From Flavobacterium frigidimaris (GTDB lineage: Bacteria > Bacteroidota > Bacteroidia > Flavobacteriales > Flavobacteriaceae): a DNA stretch of 64,000 nucleotides. How positions within the stretch are numbered: the first letter of the stretch is position 1; every line of letters starts with the position of its first letter. The notes beneath the pieces were generated by a model that saw nothing but the letters and a program-made list of their open reading frames with translations, was not told where the DNA came from and did no database searches. The position numbers were made by a program, and so were the translations under genes. The stretch is taken from positions 124,001-188,000 of the forward strand of contig FQWG01000008.1 of assembly GCA_900129595.1 (NCBI GenBank), in the 5' to 3' direction. Shown piece by piece: positions 62,576-64,000 of this stretch.

Positions 62576-62986
62576 ATGATACAACGAATTCAGACTGTAT
62601 ATTTAATTCTTACCTTTTTAATTACAGGGGTATTACTGTTTTTTATTCCGCTTTGGACATTAAATAATGGTAAACCATTTTACTTTATGCAAGACCAGTT
62701 TTACACCGTTTTGTTATCATTAAGTACTGTGTTAACTATCTTTAGTATCATTTCATACAAAAAAAGGCAAAATCAGTTTGTAATGGGCAGACTGAACATA
62801 ATATTAAATTTAATTTTATTAGGATTGTTTGTATATCGCTCTCTAAATTTATCTGGAGAAACAGTTGTTTCAGAGAAAGGTATTGGGATGTTTCTACCAA
62901 TTGTTGCTATCGTATTATTAGTCTTAGCTAATAAGGCCATCAAGAAGGATGAAGATCTCGTAAAATCTGTAGACCGTTTGAGATAA
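62576..62986 (+). CDS. DUF4293 membrane protein
   Basis: This 136-residue protein has four membrane segments, and a start (MIQRIQTVYLILTFLITGVLLFFIPLW) and YKKRQNQFVMGRLNIILNLILLGLF that are typical of DUF4293. It is a Bacteroidota family often found beside rho, as here (divergent, 183-base gap). Its function is unknown. A terminator follows. Confidence 0.88.
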   Translation: MIQRIQTVYLILTFLITGVLLFFIPLWTLNNGKPFYFMQDQFYTVLLSLSTVLTIFSIISYKKRQNQFVMGRLNIILNLILLGLFVYRSLNLSGETVVSEKGIGMFLPIVAIVLLVLANKAIKKDEDLVKSVDRLR

Positions 62987-63017
62987 ACCTATAAACTTAA
63001 GTTTTTTGTGCGAAGAG

Positions 63018-63047
63018 AACCCGAATTTTATAATTCGGGTTTTTTTG
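63018..63047 (+). terminator. Terminator after DUF4293 gene
   Basis: AACCCGAATT and AATTCGGGTT pair around TTAT-type loop bases, followed by seven Ts. Confidence 0.85.
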
Positions 63048-63105
63048 TGGCTTATATTTTATAATCGCTTTCAATAATTAGCTAAAACACAAATCAAAAA
63101 CAGCT

Positions 63106-63132
63106 TTGTAAGATATTTTTTTCATAAATTTG
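63106..63132 (+). promoter_or_regulatory. Candidate promoter of the response regulator gene
   Basis: TTG (63106-63108) and TAAATTTG (63125-63132) are 16 bases apart, a little short for the Bacteroidota consensus. The -7 box is an exact TAnnTTTG and sits 22 bases before the start codon. Confidence 0.5.
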
Positions 63133-63154
63133 CTTTTTAGTTCCAAAAACAACC

Positions 63155-63817
63155 ATGACACACAAAATAAGGATACATCTTGCTGACGATCATCAGGTAC
63201 TTATTGATGGTCTTACCAATTTACTGCAAACCGTACACAACTTTGAAGTAGTAGGCAATTCATTGAACGGTACGACTGTATATGATGATGTCGTGCTAAA
63301 TACTGCAGATATATTAGTTTTAGATATCAGCATGCCTAAAAAAGATGGTATCGAAGTATTAAAAGAATTCGACCAAAAAGGATTTCCCTGCAAAGTGATT
63401 ATACTATCCAGCTATGATGATCTGAAAATCATAAAGGAAGTGATGAAATTAGGGGCTAAAGGCTATCTCACTAAAAAATGTGCGGGCGAAAATATCATCG
63501 AAGCCATCGAAGCTGTTTATCAGGGACAGGAATATTTTTGTGATGCTGTGAGGGAGAAAATCTTTAATAGTTTTACTCAGAACAATCCTAAACTAAACAA
63601 ACCGCTTTACGTCGAAAATCCGATATTAAGTGCCCGCGAAATCGAAATCATTACCCTGATCTCGCTTGAATACAGTGGTAAAGAAATAAGCGAGCAACTA
63701 TTTATTAGCATGAATACGGTGGAAACACACCGAAAAAATATCATGAAAAAATTACAAACCAAAAATACTATCGGACTTGTAAAGTATGCATTAAAAAACA
63801 ACTTGATAAATCCTTAG
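63155..63817 (+). CDS. NarL/LuxR-type response regulator
   Basis: This 220-residue two-domain regulator has a receiver domain with acidic pocket DDH at residues 10-12, phosphoacceptor Asp57 (LVLDISMP), SSYDD for the Thr/Ser switch and Lys in AKGYLTKK. The C-terminal LuxR-type helix-turn-helix is LSAREIEIITLISLEYSGKEISEQLFISMNTVETHRKNIMKKL. The cognate kinase is probably the exported protein that begins 45 bases downstream. Its target genes are unknown. Confidence 0.92.
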   Translation: MTHKIRIHLADDHQVLIDGLTNLLQTVHNFEVVGNSLNGTTVYDDVVLNTADILVLDISMPKKDGIEVLKEFDQKGFPCKVIILSSYDDLKIIKEVMKLGAKGYLTKKCAGENIIEAIEAVYQGQEYFCDAVREKIFNSFTQNNPKLNKPLYVENPILSAREIEIITLISLEYSGKEISEQLFISMNTVETHRKNIMKKLQTKNTIGLVKYALKNNLINP

Positions 63818-63862
63818 TCTTATTTTAAAATCAAAAATCTATCAAATAACTACAATTGATTT

Positions 63863-64000
63863 ATGGGTTTAATCAGAGTTTTTATAGTATTGTTTTTTTT
63901 TACTTCTATAAGTGGAAATGCCTTATTTAGTCAGCAAAAGTCAGCTTTACCTTCTAGGCAATCTGATAGTATCACTCAGAAAATCCTCAAAAAAAATAAT
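63863..64000 (+). CDS. Start of an exported protein, possibly the partner sensor kinase (cut by window end)
   Basis: ATG at 63863 opens a frame running off the window (46 residues visible). It begins with a signal peptide (MGLIRVFIVLFFFTSISGNA), followed by a polar stretch rich in Ser, Gln and Lys (SQQKSALPSRQSDSITQKIL). In Bacteroidota, NarL-type regulators are often paired with TPR-containing histidine kinases that start this way. Only the position and signal peptide support it here. Confidence 0.5.
   Translation, partial: MGLIRVFIVLFFFTSISGNALFSQQKSALPSRQSDSITQKILKKNN

Noticed and set aside
1..64000. tRNA or rRNA genes, prophage or transposase genes
   Set aside because: I looked for T-loop GTTCGA-type signatures with matching arms and for integrase or transposase motifs in the translations and found none.

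Overview
The window looks like chromosomal DNA of a Flavobacterium-type member of the Bacteroidota. It is AT-rich, has three SusC/SusD pairs, carries promoters of the TTG-N19-TAnnTTTG type, and holds Bacteroidota-typical families (DUF3667, DUF4293, MoaC-MoaB fusion, Rho with a long Asn/Pro-rich insert). I saw no tRNA, rRNA, CRISPR array, phage or transposase gene. Both window ends cut genes.

Region 1 (1-10.9 kb) serves nitrogen oxyanion assimilation and molybdenum cofactor. The + strand has the end of an NADH-nitrite-reductase-like flavoprotein and a rubredoxin-tailed protein. The - strand has moeA, a TauE-type permease, mobA, cobA, moaD, moeB, an LprI-like gene, moaE, moaCB and moaA. A lysine-rich small protein lies between.

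Region 2 (11.2-45.1 kb) is a large sulfur-acquisition island. Two SusC/SusD systems, each behind a leader of about 500 nt, are followed by three formylglycine-type sulfatases, an SdsA-type alkylsulfatase, a rhodanese-thioredoxin, a YeiH-type sulfate exporter homologue, an SsuD-like flavin monooxygenase, an amidohydrolase and a permease. The island ends in serine acetyltransferase, cysteine synthase and a two-gene family 2A encapsulin system: the shell gene and its cysteine desulfurase cargo. Sulfate or sulfite would be released from organosulfur compounds outside or at the membrane, carbon-bound sulfur oxidised in the cytoplasm, cysteine made, and its sulfane sulfur handled in a protein compartment.

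The most notable unlisted signal is in the two susC leaders. Each encodes a 28-residue peptide ending in CYMCFCC, with 23 of 28 residues identical and synonymous codon changes between the copies. A second small Cys-containing ORF and a conserved stem-loop follow. This looks like cysteine-responsive attenuation of sulfur scavenging.

Region 3 (45.5-64 kb) has a third SusC/SusD pair, then ornithine aminotransferase with a divergent Lrp regulator, two M28 peptidases, a cyanophycinase, a penicillin-acylase-family enzyme, a dienelactone hydrolase, DUF3667, Rho, DUF4293 and a NarL-type response regulator with the start of a downstream exported protein.

Intergenic DNA throughout is full of dispersed palindromic repeats of several families, listed individually.
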